NCBI GenBank assembly: GCA_005765155.1 | Contig: VCCP01000008.1 | Span: 1,860,001-1,924,000, forward strand | Direction: 5' to 3' | Length of the DNA stretch: 64,000 nt | Source of the DNA: Zelopaecilomyces penicillatus | Taxonomy: Eukaryota > Ascomycota > Sordariomycetes > Hypocreales > Pseudodiploosporaceae | Part shown: one piece after another, positions 25,201 through 36,820 of the stretch | Numbering within the stretch: the first letter of the stretch is position 1 | Layout of the letters: every line of letters begins with the position of its first letter | Program-made: the position numbers and the translations under genes | Notes under the pieces: model-generated | Seen by the model: the letters and a program-made list of their open reading frames with translations, nothing else | Told to the model about the DNA's origin: nothing | The model's database searches: none

Positions 25201-26973
25201 TGGTACAAGAAAGACAGTAATAATTACCTGCTGTAGTAGAATTTTCACAGGTCAATATAGATAGAGAAAGTCCCAAGAAAAGACATCCGTAGCTAACCGT
25301 TTCATCCAAATGGTCGTCGTGTTCGTATGACCACCCCAATCTACCACCCCACAGCCGATTTTGTCTAGAAGCCCATGTGTTGAAAGAAAAGTTGGGGAAA
25401 CCGTTTTCACACCTACGAAAACCTGCATAAATGGTAACGCCTCTACCAGACGCTTAACATATGGAAAGTCTATTACGCATTACGTATTCTAACCTTACAT
25501 ATTATTAATCGACTAAACACTGAATACTACCTTAACTATTGTCGGAAAAGCGCTGTAAAATGCTTGTCTATTTAAGAAACACGCTCAAGTTGCACAACAC
25601 AAGCGGCAATACAGTAAAGTAGTAGGGAGACCAGGGGAGCTGCAAAAGATACACTGTCATACCTCGTGCTGCTGGGTCGGCACCACCATGGCCCATCCAT
25701 GGCTGATCAACACGGCCGTCCGAATGGGTCTCCAGTCACGGGTGATATCACGGTGGTTTGTTTTTATGGAGGGGGTGGTGGTTTATCATGGGCCCCGGGC
25801 TAACGAAGCCCCAACCCGGGTCCCTCTCGTGCTCTTGACAGAGGAGGGGATTCAAGGGTTTTGCTAGTAATGAAGGTGGGTGTGAGTGGGCTTTTTGTCA
25901 GTGGTGGGAAACGGGCGTTCCTTGAAAGAGCCAGCCAGCCAAAACCAACTTTAACGACACCGAGCCTCAATAGGCCCAAAAGGGAGGCCACCCAGAGGTC
26001 ATCACCTACCCGGATGCCCATAACTGCCTGCCCCCTCACCTTGTCTTTGCCCTGTTGGGAACGGCGTTGCGGAGCGTCTTTTTCTAGCCCGTGGGGTTTC
26101 GTCACAGGAGGGGGCCTCGTGGTACATACCACAGTCGGAGGATGGAGGGGGTGGGAAACGACCTGGAGGCTTGTACAATGCTTTTCGTAGCCTGTGTGTG
26201 AAAGATGCAAAATATACAAAGACCGTTAGTCTTGTCTTATGTCTGTTCTTGCTTCGCTTGGCTGCTCGTGTGCATCACATCACATCTCAAAAAGAAGAGT
26301 GGGCATCCAAGATGTCAAAAATGGCACGCACGCAATTCACATTTTGGATGGCTGCACGGCACTGCACCGGTATGGCCCGCGGAAGGCTGAGACAGGTGAG
26401 GCAGGTAGGTGCCGACAGACTTGCTATAGCTTCCTCTGTAGCTTACTACCTACTTGATTTTTATTTAAAGGAGATGATTAACATAGATTGTTGTGATCCG
26501 AAGGTGTGGTGGTGTGGTGGTGGCTATGAGTGGCTACTTATCCCGAGGCTCGCGCATTTGCTGAAAATGGTTGGGGGAGTGACGCCACTACAATCATTTG
26601 GCCAGGACAGATTGAAGTTCCTGGTGTAGCCGGGACTACGCTACGAGATGCCATGGCCATGTCTTGACCAAAGATATAGCCATATTTGCGAATATTTAGA
26701 AATATCCGCAAGGCCTAGAATCTATGTCAATATGTAGCAATCTCTAGACATATCCAAGTTCCTATCCAAGCATCAACTCAGCCTGGCCACCCAGTTGCGT
26801 GGGTGCATGTTTTGCCCCGCTCCAGCTCTTATCGATAACACTACACTCATGTGATCGGCTCTTATCATCAACTTTTTTTTTCTTCCACCCCGATAGCACG
26901 CTGGGATAAGGTCTTCCAGAGCGCAAAAGAAACTGGTCAATGAGGAGGCGCTTTCCTGCCACAGTCTTCAACC
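22283..26973. other. Divergent intergenic region ARL8 - RPA135
   Basis: No supported gene in 4.7 kb. The part just right of ARL8 (22.3-23.3 kb) is rich in GACG and GGA words and should contain the ARL8 promoter. The last few hundred bases before 26974, with a poly-T run at 26872-26882, should contain the RPA135 promoter. The open frames here encode Pro/Ser/Arg-biased peptides without a family. Confidence 0.5.
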
Positions 26974-29900
26974 ATGGCACCTTCGGCGACAAGCACCGAA
27001 TGGGATCACCAATTTCACACTCTTCGCCGCCAAAATCTGTTTCAGAACCCGCCAACTGACCACTCGGCTTATCCTGCCCTTCAATTGGCCGTTGATCCTC
27101 ACATCGAGTCCTTCAATGCGATCTTCCGAGACGATGGGAAGCCTGGCCTGTTGGCGCATGGCCTGGCAGACATTGGCACCAAAACATATCTCGACGGAAA
27201 CCCAAGAGCTGGCCCAGAAGGCAAAAACCGATTGACCGTACGGATCAAAGATGTTGTCCTTCACAAGGCGCAAGTCCCACCGTCGAATAAGATGGCCTTG
27301 AACAGGGATATTTTACCAGCCGAATGCAGAGAGCGACATTCTACCTACAGGGGAAGGGTCTCGGCCACGTTTGAATACAGCGTGAATGGGGGCGATACCT
27401 ATGAGTTCGTTCGTGAACTAGGCCAGATCCCGATCATGATCAAGGTACAACAGCCAAGAAAAAAACTCTTTCCCAAATCTCAATGCCTTCCCACCTCTTG
27501 TTTCTAACAGGATCTTGAATCTCTCTAGTCAAATCGGTGCCATCTCGAGAAAAACTCGCCGGCATTGCTAGTCCAGCGCAAGGAGGAATCCGAAGAACTT
27601 GGTGGATACTTCATCGTCAACGGCATCGAGAAAATCATCCGATTACTGCAGGTCAACAAGCGCAATTTCCCCATGGCAATCTACCGACCGAGTTTTACGG
27701 GCCGTGGTCCTGGATATACGCCATTTGGTATTATCGTGCGAGCGGTACGACCTGACGAAACTTCTCAGACCAATGTACTCCACTACCTCAACGACGGAAA
27801 TGTCACCTTCCGTTTCTCATGGCGAAAGAATGAATATCTCATTCCCATTGTCATGATACTCAAGGCTCTGGTCGAGACGAATGACCGCGAAATCTTTGAG
27901 GGTCTCATTGGCCCCATGGGCTCCAAATCGGCTGACAATACTTTCCTTACGGATCGAGTAGAGCTATTGTTGAGAACCTACAAATCCTATCGCCTATACA
28001 CCAAATCAACAACCCGCGCATACTTGGGTGAAAAGTTCCGTGTGGTTTTGGGAGTTCCCGATACCATGTCCGACTACGACGTGGGGACCGAATTCCTCCG
28101 CCGCATCGTCTTGGTCCACCTTGGCAATGTCGACGTAACAGAGCAGCAGGATATCGAAAAATTCAAGATGCTCCTCTTCATGGTCCGCAAGCTTTATGCT
28201 CTAGCGGCTGGCGAATGTGCCGTGGATAATCCCGATGCTGTCCAGAACCAGGAAATCCTGCTAGGTGGCTTCCTGTATGCCCAGATTTTGAAGGAAAGGC
28301 TAGATGAGTTCCTCGGCATGGGTGTCGGCAGCTCGCTCCGAGACTTTTTGAGGCGGAATCCAGCAACGAAATTTACATCCGAGGACTTCCGCAAAGAGTT
28401 CCCTGCGGCGATTTTCAGGAAAGCCAACGAGAACGTGGGCAATGCGCTCGAGTATTTCCTCTCTACTGGTAACCTGCAGAGCTCATCTGGATTGGATTTG
28501 CAACAGACTGCTGGTTTTACTGTCGTGGCAGAGAAGCTCAACTTTCTTCGATTCATCAGCCATTTCAGAATGGTCCATCGAGGTGCCTTCTTCGCCCAGC
28601 TCAAGACAACTACGGTGCGAAAACTGCTTCCAGAATCCTGGGGTTTCATGTGTCCCGTACATACTCCTGATGGTTCTCCTTGCGGATTGCTGAACCACAT
28701 GGCGCACAAGTGCAAAATCATGACCGACTCCGAGGAAGTCTCCAACATCAAGGCCCTCGCTACCGAACTAGGAGTAGTTCAAACGTCATCGGCATCAACA
28801 GAAGAGAGCGTTGTCGTCATGCTTGACGGGAAAATCATCGGTTGGTCTACTCCCAAAGAGTCTCGCCGTATCGCAGATTGTCTTCGCCACTGGAAGGTTG
28901 AGGGCAAGCACGGTGTTCCTTTGCATCTGGAGATTGGATATGTACCTCCATCGCGAGGTGGTTCTTACCCAGGTGTTTACATGACTTCCACAGCTTCACG
29001 AATGGTGCGACCAGTTAAATATCTTCCCTTGGACAAGGAGGATTTTGTTGGACCTTTCGAGCAGCCCTACATGTCGATTGCAGTTGTACCCCAAGAGATT
29101 GAGTCTGGCGAGTCAACGCACGTTGAGTTCGACCCTACCAATATCCTCTCTATCCTTGCCAACATGACGCCCTTTTCCGATTTCAACCAATCGCCGCGAA
29201 ATATGTACCAGTGTCAGATGGGAAAGCAAACCATGGGAACACCAGGCACCGCACTCATGCATCGTACAGACAACAAATCCTACAGAATCCAGACTGGACA
29301 GACGCCGATTGTACGAGCACCACTTCACAACACCTACGGATTTGACAATTTCCCCAATGGCATGAATGCGGTTGTTGCTGTCATTTCCTACACCGGATAC
29401 GACATGGACGACGCCATGATTATCAATAAATCTGCCCACGAGAGAGGCTTCGGCCACGGAACCATCTACAAGGTCAAGAAGGTCTCGCTCAAGGAAGACT
29501 CAAGAACAAGAGCATCTAAAAGTGTCACCAAAGCTTTCGGATTTGCGCCTCACAGCTTCGTCAGTGCAGCTTATCAAGGCATGCTTGATGATGATGGTTT
29601 ACCGCACGTTGGCCGTATGGTGCAAGAAGGAGATGTAATCTGCGCATATCACACCGTGTCGCCTGACTACAATGGCAACCTGGTCAATCTTGATGGAATC
29701 ACTCATTACGAAAAATACAAGGACTCGGAGACGGGATTTATCGAAGAAGTTCGGCTGATAGGTGCAGAGTCTGGATCGGAACCGTTGCAAACCGTCTCGA
29801 TTAAGTTTAGAGTACCTCGATCACCAGTAATTGGCGACAAATTTTCATCCAGACACGGACAGAAGGGTGTCTGCTCTCAAAAATGGCCAGCGGTGGATAT

Positions 29901-30750
29901 GCCGTTTACTGAATCTGGTATGCAGCCGGATGTCATCATTAACCCTCACGCTTTCCCCTCACGAATGACAATTGGCATGTTCGTGGAGTCCCTCGCTGGC
30001 AAGTCCGGTGCTCTACATGGCTTGGCGCAAGATTCAACGCCCTTCAAATTCAACGAAGAGAATACAGCGGCCGACTACTTTGGTCACCAGCTGATGAAGG
30101 CGGGATACAGCTACCACGGCAACGAACCCATGTACTCGGGTATCACTGGCGAAGAGCTCGGTGCTGACATTTACGTTGGTGTCGTCTACTACCAGCGATT
30201 GCGACACATGGTCAACGATAAGTACCAGGTGCGAACTACTGGACCAGTTGTGCCCACAACCGGCCAGCCGATCAAGGGTAGAAAGAGAGGTGGTGGTATC
30301 CGTGTGGGAGAGATGGAGCGTGATGCCCTGCTTGCTCACGGCACCGCCTTCTTACTCCAGGATCGACTGCTCAACTGTTCAGATTACTCCAAATCGTGGA
30401 TTTGCCGTCGCTGCGGGTCCTTCCTTTCCGTGCAGCCCACGGTGTCACAGTTTGCACCGGGTAAGAAGAAGGCACCAAGCATGGTTCGGTGCCGAAACTG
30501 CGCGATGCAACTGGACGAGAGCGAGGGCATCGACCTGACGGAGGTCCAGGGCGAGATCTGGGAGGATGGCCAGGGCAACCGTTGGGTGGGAGGTGATCAG
30601 ACAACCCAGATTGTGGTGCCTGGTGCGCTTAAATATCTGGATGTGGAACTGGCAGCCATGGGAGTCAAGTTGAAATACCGGATAGACCGTGGAGATGAGC
30701 CGCGGAAGAGTGTGATGAAGCCGACACAGATTGTGAGTGCTGTAAATTAG
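26974..30750 (+). CDS. RPA135: DNA-directed RNA polymerase I second-largest subunit (RPA135/RPA2)
   Basis: Two exons, 26974..27444 and 27529..30750, with an 84-nt intron (GTACAA...CTAG) that closes in phase 0. An upstream AG at 27510 would give a stop, so the second AG is used. The 1230-aa product has the usual RPA135 length. After the N-terminal lobe (WDHQFHTLRRQNLF), the intron joins IPIMIK to SNRCHLEKN. Later landmarks are GYFIVNGIEKIIRLLQ, PESWGFMCPVHTPDGSPCGL, GYDMDDAMIINKSAHERG and the catalytic-core stretch GDKFSSRHGQKGVCSQ (about residue 925). A C-terminal zinc ribbon has CRRC and CRNC pairs (about residues 1115-1155). The subunit makes the catalytic core of nucleolar Pol I, which transcribes the large rRNA precursor, together with RPA190. 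The Pol I identity rests on overall sequence and length and on the zinc-ribbon context; Pol II and III paralogs differ at these places. Confidence 0.95.
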
Positions 30751-31149
30751 AGTAAGGATAAAAAATGCCGTTGTTGGGAGGGGTATGCTTGTTAGCATGT
30801 AGTGGATGGATGGAAGAGAATAGATGTAATGAATGAATGTTGGTGTTGTTGTTCTTATAAGTGATCACCCCTTTCTCACCTGTATTTGACAAGTGTATGC
30901 TGTAATGTCCTGCCATTTGTCTAATAAGTTCTGTAAATCTCTAGTTTGCTCACGACAAGACCACAGACAATAAGTTGATGGAGACAACATCTTGTGTTTT
31001 AGGTGTGTTATCGCTGTCCTGAAGGTGTCTGTAATTACAGCATTACTGGTATGGTGCTGATCATATTCCTTTAAGCATTTAATAAAAGCTGTCCTTAAGT
31101 TGGTTAAATATAAAAACTGGATGTAATCAGCTTAAAATCGCGCTCATTA
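30751..31149. other. Short convergent intergenic region
   Basis: AT-rich 3' flanks of the RPA135 gene (+) and the kinase gene (-). Nothing else seen; terminators and poly(A) sites cannot be placed with confidence. Confidence 0.5.
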
Positions 31150-32797
31150 CTACATTCGTCTCCTAAGCCAAGGGTCCTCCAATAATTCTGAGGCAGTGGC
31201 ACGCTCCTCAGGTACCCAACACAGCATCCTCTTTATAAACTTGAGAAATTGTTCACCACTTTGGTCCTCAACTATACATTCTGGAAGCTCCATTTCTAAA
31301 TGTCGGGATCGCGAGATCAACTCAGGATAAACAAATGTGCCTAAAAATATATTAGCCCAGTTCATTATGAAATGCAGTAGCGAGACTCCCACCATCGTCG
31401 TGGAAGAATGGGCCGCCGTAGTATTCGGCTGCGTTGCTGCATAACATGCCGTCTGTGTTCGACGCAGATGGAGACCAGTTCCAATGGCGCATTTTTCTTT
31501 CTTGCAGGATTAAGAGATGGGGTATATCCCCGAGAAGAGATATCATGTCAGCGAGGTGTTGCGCAGCAGAGTACGGCTGTGTATTTGGTTGGTCAAACAG
31601 AGAGCGCCCGGCTAAGAGATCCCATATCTAGATTCTTAAGAGCATATTCTATTCAAAGTAGGGCTAATAGTGGAAGCTTACCATTGCGCCAAAATTCCAG
31701 ATGTCAGCGCTATATGTCCATCCAGTTCCTAGAATGACCTCTGGAGCACGGTATTCGTCTGGTTGAATCGGGTGCACGAGGGGCATCTCTGACTTATTGC
31801 CGTACTGCGCAAGGCCAAAATCGGTTATGTAAGGGATGAGGTTTCTGGTGTTTTTGAGGATTGGCCCAAAGTCGTTGTGGCAGCGGTAAATGATGTAATC
31901 GCCGACGAGTTTGCGTGCCATGGGGTGGGATTCTTGGCCCTTGACATAATTTTCAATGGTGGAGGGATCTTCTATTGCAACCATGATATTGTCGAGCTTC
32001 AAGTCTGGTTCCCCTTGTGTCAGTGGACAGTGTAGTTTGGCATAAGTAACTCATCATGACCAACCAGTGTGGATGACGTTGGCTTCAGTGTGCATGTAGT
32101 CCATTCCTTGGAGTAAAATACGAAAATATGCTTTAAAGAGAGGCAGATTGTTTAATGTCGTTTGATCCTGCTGCAAGATTCGTCTTCGAAACAACCATAG
32201 CGGCTCTCTGAGTGGCTCAAACGCAAGCACAAGGTGCGTATCTCCCCGACGTGATATGATCTCGCCTCCCGCAACCGCGGTGCCAAGTATGCCTCGCCCA
32301 CGGTGGTTACTCTTGCTTGAATTTAAGTGACGGCTCATGTCAAACTCATATGCGACGTCTTCGACTGCAGTATCACAGTTGCATATTTTAATGGCAAAAT
32401 ATCGATTTGGGCGAAACCATCTACTCCAAAATAGCTTAGCTGCGAGAATCCAGGACACGAATCGAGTATTTTGAACATGGGGTGTTAAGCACCTTTTGCT
32501 ATCTCGTGCCAACCAAACTGTCGATGTAGTGCCCCAGCCAATCTTGGATATCAGTTGGAATCTATCTAATAGAACATCACCCGGGTTTGCAGGGTAGGAA
32601 AGTTTAAAGTTATGCCCTGGGATCCTCTGTTCGTCGACAATAACGTTATCGGGTAGTACTTCTGGCTGCGGATGACTGTGAGAGACAAGAGATCGACGCC
32701 AATGTAATTTGACTTTGGTCGACTGGACAATGATGAGATTGAGCTGGTAAGTAGATACTCGTCGTATCCGGCATGTGGGATTTTGCAGGCGAAGCAT
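31150..32797 (-). CDS. SRPK-like serine/threonine protein kinase
   Basis: Exons on the minus strand: 32797..32065, 32004..31682, 31627..31393 and 31340..31150. Introns are 60, 54 and 52 nt and the phases close to 493 aa. The kinase core shows a glycine loop (IGWGTTSTVWLARD, from residue 86), the beta-3 lysine (YFAIKICN, Lys137) and an SRPK-type catalytic loop HTDLKLDNI, recovered only by splicing at 32065/32004. ITDFGLAQYG, YRAPEVILG and a terminal WVPEERATASELLEDPWL follow. HTD in place of HRD and the YPANPGD entry are typical of SRPKs, which phosphorylate SR proteins. A 72-nt in-frame stretch (32421..32492) with GT...AG ends and a GCTAAG branch is probably a fourth intron: removing it joins ARDSKR to WFRPNRYFAIK as in other SRPKs and gives 469 aa. 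The N-terminus is uncertain, because another frame is open up to 32958. Confidence 0.85.
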
Positions 32798-34109
32798 GAT
32801 GGCGGCGTGGTGCGCGCGCAGCTGCCTTGATTCAAGAGGTTGGAGCAGCGTTTGGGCTGACCAAATGGCTCAACACGGTCATCGCCTCGTTCAACTACGT
32901 CGTCGCTATCACCTACAGTAGATACTTGTGAAGCCTGTGCCTCATGGGTCCAGTTCATAATAATGTATCGTCACAATGGCAGCTGTTCAAAACAGATCTA
33001 TAGGCTCTGTATGGAACACTCCTACTTGACAAAATGGATTAAACCAACCACCGCTGCAGGGAGTCCAATCGAAATGGTGGCTTTATGCGTAATGTAGATC
33101 AGGTACAGTGGGAATCCACTATAATTCACGTGACTGGTTGTACCAATTGAGGCAACTCGCTGTTCTGAGAAGTGATTCACAATAATTCTTCCAGAACACA
33201 ACTCGGTGCGTCATCTTCAAAAACAGGTCTTCGTAAAGTGAGACGGGGGCTTCATTCAGGCTTCACTCGATGATCAAAAAGGCCGCCCGGCGTTCGGGGC
33301 TTTCAGCGGCGCTACCCCCTTGCTGCTGCAGTCCAAAGGTAACCTGACGTTGCCTGGATCTGGAAGGCCAAATGAACCCCCTGCCGTGGGATGATCCGGG
33401 GTAAGCAAAGCGTTGTATTTCCGCCAATTGAGGAGGCTTGCATGAAGAAGCGACCAATTTGAGTTGTGATCGATCGGGCAGACAGTCTGCAAGCAAAAGA
33501 GCCCCCCTGTCTTGGCCAACTGCGATACATGTGCTCCCAGAGTCACAATCCTACTCGTGCGTTTGAACGGACGCCCAACCACGATGTTATTCCAACTATC
33601 CGGAGTACTACTCTAGATGTCCGTCTACACAAACAAGCAATTGGGAAGACATGGAATGGAACATGCTAGGGCACACCCCGAGAATGAGACGTCAGCAGCA
33701 CGTACCTACCCGCCCACCTAGTATTAGGCTACGGACAACATCATCGGACGGGCTAGTGATGACCAGATTGACAGTCCTCGGAGCAACCCACGTAGCAGTG
33801 GCTCCGCATCTTCCCCAGTGAGAGACATGTCAATCGGTCTTACATCCGGGGAAACAAAAGTTTAATTCACACAAGAACTACATGTTTCACGGTCAAATAG
33901 TTATAAAGGCTAGCGATATCCCGCGCTTGTAAGTTGCCTTTTCTCCTCTTGTTCTTACAAGGTTCAGAGCTCGGAGTTGAAAGCAAGCAACCAATCCCAT
34001 ACATAAAGTCTCGGAACCCCCCTCCATCGACTTTTTGTAAACCAGGAGCTTTTCGACACTAGAAAATCCAAACAGGAACATTGACAAAAGTGTCAACCCC
34101 CACGCCACC
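32798..34109. other. Divergent intergenic region kinase - GH105-like gene
   Basis: No supported gene. The frame open at 32566..32958 (-) may hold an alternative N-terminal exon of the kinase. The right end holds the promoter of the hydrolase at 34110. Confidence 0.45.
33902..33908 (+). promoter_or_regulatory. TATA-like box of the GH105-type gene
   Basis: TATAAAG lies about 200 bases before the ATG at 34110, in a plausible core-promoter position given a leader of roughly 170 nt. Confidence 0.4.
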
Positions 34110-35307
34110 ATGCATTTCTCCAAGCAGGCTGTTACCTCTCTCCTCCTGGCGCTGCTCGCCGATGGCGTCTCCGGACAAGTCAACGCCGGCTTCGATGTCA
34201 ACAAGGCGGCCAACATCATGACTGACAAGTCTGGGCAGTCCTGGGAATGGGGCACCGCCGCCCAGGCCCTGCTGGAGCTCGACAACAACGAGCTGTCTGT
34301 GTTTGGGCCGAACCCTTTCCCCAATGGCAAGATCCCCAAGGCCGACCCTAAGATCCGCGCTCTTGCGTACGCCAAACCCCACATCAACCGCAACTCGCAG
34401 GTTTTGGTCGACAAGTCGGCAGCTGGAGACCCTGCATCTCTTGGCGTGTCGGCTATTCTGCTGGGTCAGACGGATAAAGTGTATCTTGGCGCTGCAGACC
34501 GACAGGCGGACTACCTGCTGAACAAGGTTCCTAAATGGAGCAATGGTGCGATTTCTCATAGACCTGATGTTGCAGAGCTGTGGGCCGACAACATGGCCAT
34601 GTCTATGCCGTTTTGTAAGTTTTTGCCTTATACTACTTCTATAATGATGTTATCTCTGGCTAACTTTAAGTGATGTAGTGGCTTATCAAGCTGTTCAACA
34701 CAACGACCGTGACTTGATGGCCAGGACCGTCCGACAGTGCGGCCTTCAGCGCGCCGTCCTCAAGACCAACCAGTTCCTCAACTGGCGCCACATCATCGGC
34801 CCTCAGTCGCAAGACACGGGTCTCTGGTCTTCCGGAAACGGCTGGGCCAGTTACGGCATGGTCCGCGTGCTGCATACCCTGCAGAAGTGGTCTGGATCGT
34901 CTAGCCTGACGTCCGAGGCCAACGACCTCAAGCTCTGGATCAAGGAAATTCTTGACGGCGCGATGCTGTCTGGCCTTGAGAACGGGCTGTTGAGAAACTA
35001 CCTCAACGACAACAGCTGGTTCGGAGAGGTCTCTGGAACAGCTCTGATGACTGCGACGGCGTACCGCATGGCTGTTAATGATCCTCAGATGTTCCCCCAG
35101 CGATACATTGACTGGGCTGACCGCAATCGTAAAGCTCTGGCAGCGAAGCAGAATAACAACAACAGCTTGTTTTCACCGGCTGTCAACCCTTACAACTGGC
35201 ATGACCGGAACAAGTACACCAAGGGCTCGCCCGAGGGCCAGGCGTTTATGGTGTACCTGTATACTGCTTTCAGAGACTGTGTGCAGGCTGGTAAATGCCG
35301 CCAGTAG
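34110..35307 (+). CDS. Secreted GH105/GH88-like six-hairpin glycoside hydrolase (YteR-like)
   Basis: Two exons, 34110..34614 and 34679..35307, with a 64-nt intron (GTAAGT...GTAG, GCTAAC branch) and a split Leu codon; the product is 377 aa, a normal length for the family. Residues 1-22 form a signal peptide (LLLALLADGVSG). The alpha/alpha six-hairpin core includes WEWGTAAQALLELDN, ISHRPDVAELWADNMAMSMPF followed by LAYQA, LWSSGNGWASYGMVRVLHTLQ and SWFGEVSGTALM. Asp160 in WADN is at the position of the catalytic Asp in YteR-like unsaturated rhamnogalacturonyl hydrolases. Those enzymes hydrate and release the unsaturated sugar left by pectin lyases. The exact substrate is uncertain, since many fungal members are only annotated by fold. 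The gene converges on the GH17-type gene 285 bases downstream. Confidence 0.75.
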
Positions 35308-35592
35308 GGATGGGGCATATATTTGAGCAAGATGGAGTAAAGCACATAGTTGATTATGATGTACATATTGCCCAAGTCATGGACTTTAATGAAGAATGAA
35401 GATATGTATACTTAAAGAAGAGCGATGAGTCAGTCGTAAGATGCCAATGAAATATGTGATGTATTTGATGTATGAACTGCCAATCTGAGTGTAGATGCAA
35501 AGAGCATAATAGCTGTCAATTTGACTTGGAAAAGGACGTTCAATGTTGATAATTGTAATAATATGTTCATTTTTAAAATGCTAGCTTCTCAA

Positions 35593-36743
35593 CTAGCACT
35601 TGATGGGCCTCCAGTTGGGAATTATATACTGCCCATTCGGCCCAAATATATCCATCGTCCCCTCTCCCCTCCACGAATGATGGAACCAACCGACATTCTT
35701 CTCCCTAAACCACGCACAATTATTATCAATCGTCCTCCAGAAATCCCTATACTGCTGAACCCCTACATCACTCTTGCCTGGATAATGGTCCGTCACACCC
35801 CACGCCCACTGCGTCTCTGTAATCATGGTCGGCAATTTCACATTATCCAGCACCCACTGCGTCTGCTCCTGGATGTACGCCCATGCCTTTGACTGGGGTG
35901 GGTTTCCATGGTAAAAGGGCATGGGGTGGATGTGAGCGACGTCTGAGTTTTGGCGAACCCCTTGGCCGACGGGGCCGAGGGTGCGTTTGTCGCTGCTGCT
36001 CATGATGCCGGGGCGGTCCCAGTCTTCGCTGATGCCGACGGGGATTTTGTATTTGTTGAGTTTGGCGCGGAATTTGCCGAGGCTTTTGACGAATTGGTCT
36101 CTTCCGCCGTCCATGCCGTCGCCGACGGGTTCGGAACCGAAGTCGGCGCTGTGGACGACGTATGAGGCGATAGCGCTGTATCGAGGGTTGTCCAAGACGT
36201 TGTATATAGCTTGCTGGGATTGTTTCCAAACGTCCTAAGCACAGATATTGTTTAGTTTTACAGAGACATACATATCAAAATGAAGTGTAAAAGAGTAAAG
36301 GGTTAATCCAAGGAACAAAGACTTTTACTTACCCCGTTTCCAAAGTTTGTCCAGACTTGAAACATAATAGCCATGTTATTCGCAACCGCAGCCTCCAGAG
36401 CCCTCTCAAAGATAAACGTCTCTGTACAAACAGGATAATACATCCGCACAATAGTTGCCCCAAAGTCCTGTTTCATCTGTCGAAAGTCCTTGTTCATTTG
36501 ATCAAAACTGTTGGCGCGACTATTGCAGTTCCCGTCTTCCATTGGGTAGGAGAACCCCTGAAATCCATATGCCATGGACTGTGGGCACCACCAGTCACTG
36601 AGGGTGACATTAGGAACTGACAAGTCCTTGGGGAGCTGGGCAGTGCCGTATGGGAAGCAGTTGGGTGCTGCAGCAATTGGTTTTGGAGCAGCGGCGGCCA
36701 AATGGGCCGTGAGGGCTACGAGGGGTATGAATGAAGACTTCAT
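35593..36743 (-). CDS. Secreted GH17-type beta-1,3-glucanase
   Basis: Two exons on the minus strand, 36743..36333 and 36234..35593, with a 98-nt intron in phase 0; the product is 350 aa. A signal peptide (MKSSFIPLVALTAHLAAAA) is followed by a TIM-barrel sequence: MAYGFQGFSYPM, RQMKQDFGATIVRMYYPV, AIMFQVWTNFGNG. The GH17-like catalytic pair is Glu172 in FGSEPVG, equivalent to the acid/base NE motif, and Glu277 in ITETQWAW, equivalent to the nucleophile TETGWP. Such enzymes cut or remodel beta-1,3-glucan in fungal walls, their own or those of other fungi. There is no GPI-type C-terminus, because the protein ends IPNWRPIKC, so it is probably released or loosely wall-bound. Family membership is clear at the motif level; endo or exo action is not. 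Confidence 0.8.
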
Positions 36744-36812
36744 GGCTTGATGAGGTTGTGAAGAGTTGAGACAAGCCCAAAATCATGGTTACAAGTAGTA
36801 GGGAACTCGACA

Positions 36813-36820
36813 TTTTATAT
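36813..36820 (-). promoter_or_regulatory. TATA-like box of the GH17-type gene
   Basis: On the minus strand this reads ATATAAAA, 70-77 bases upstream of the ATG at 36743, a good core-promoter distance. Confidence 0.5.
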
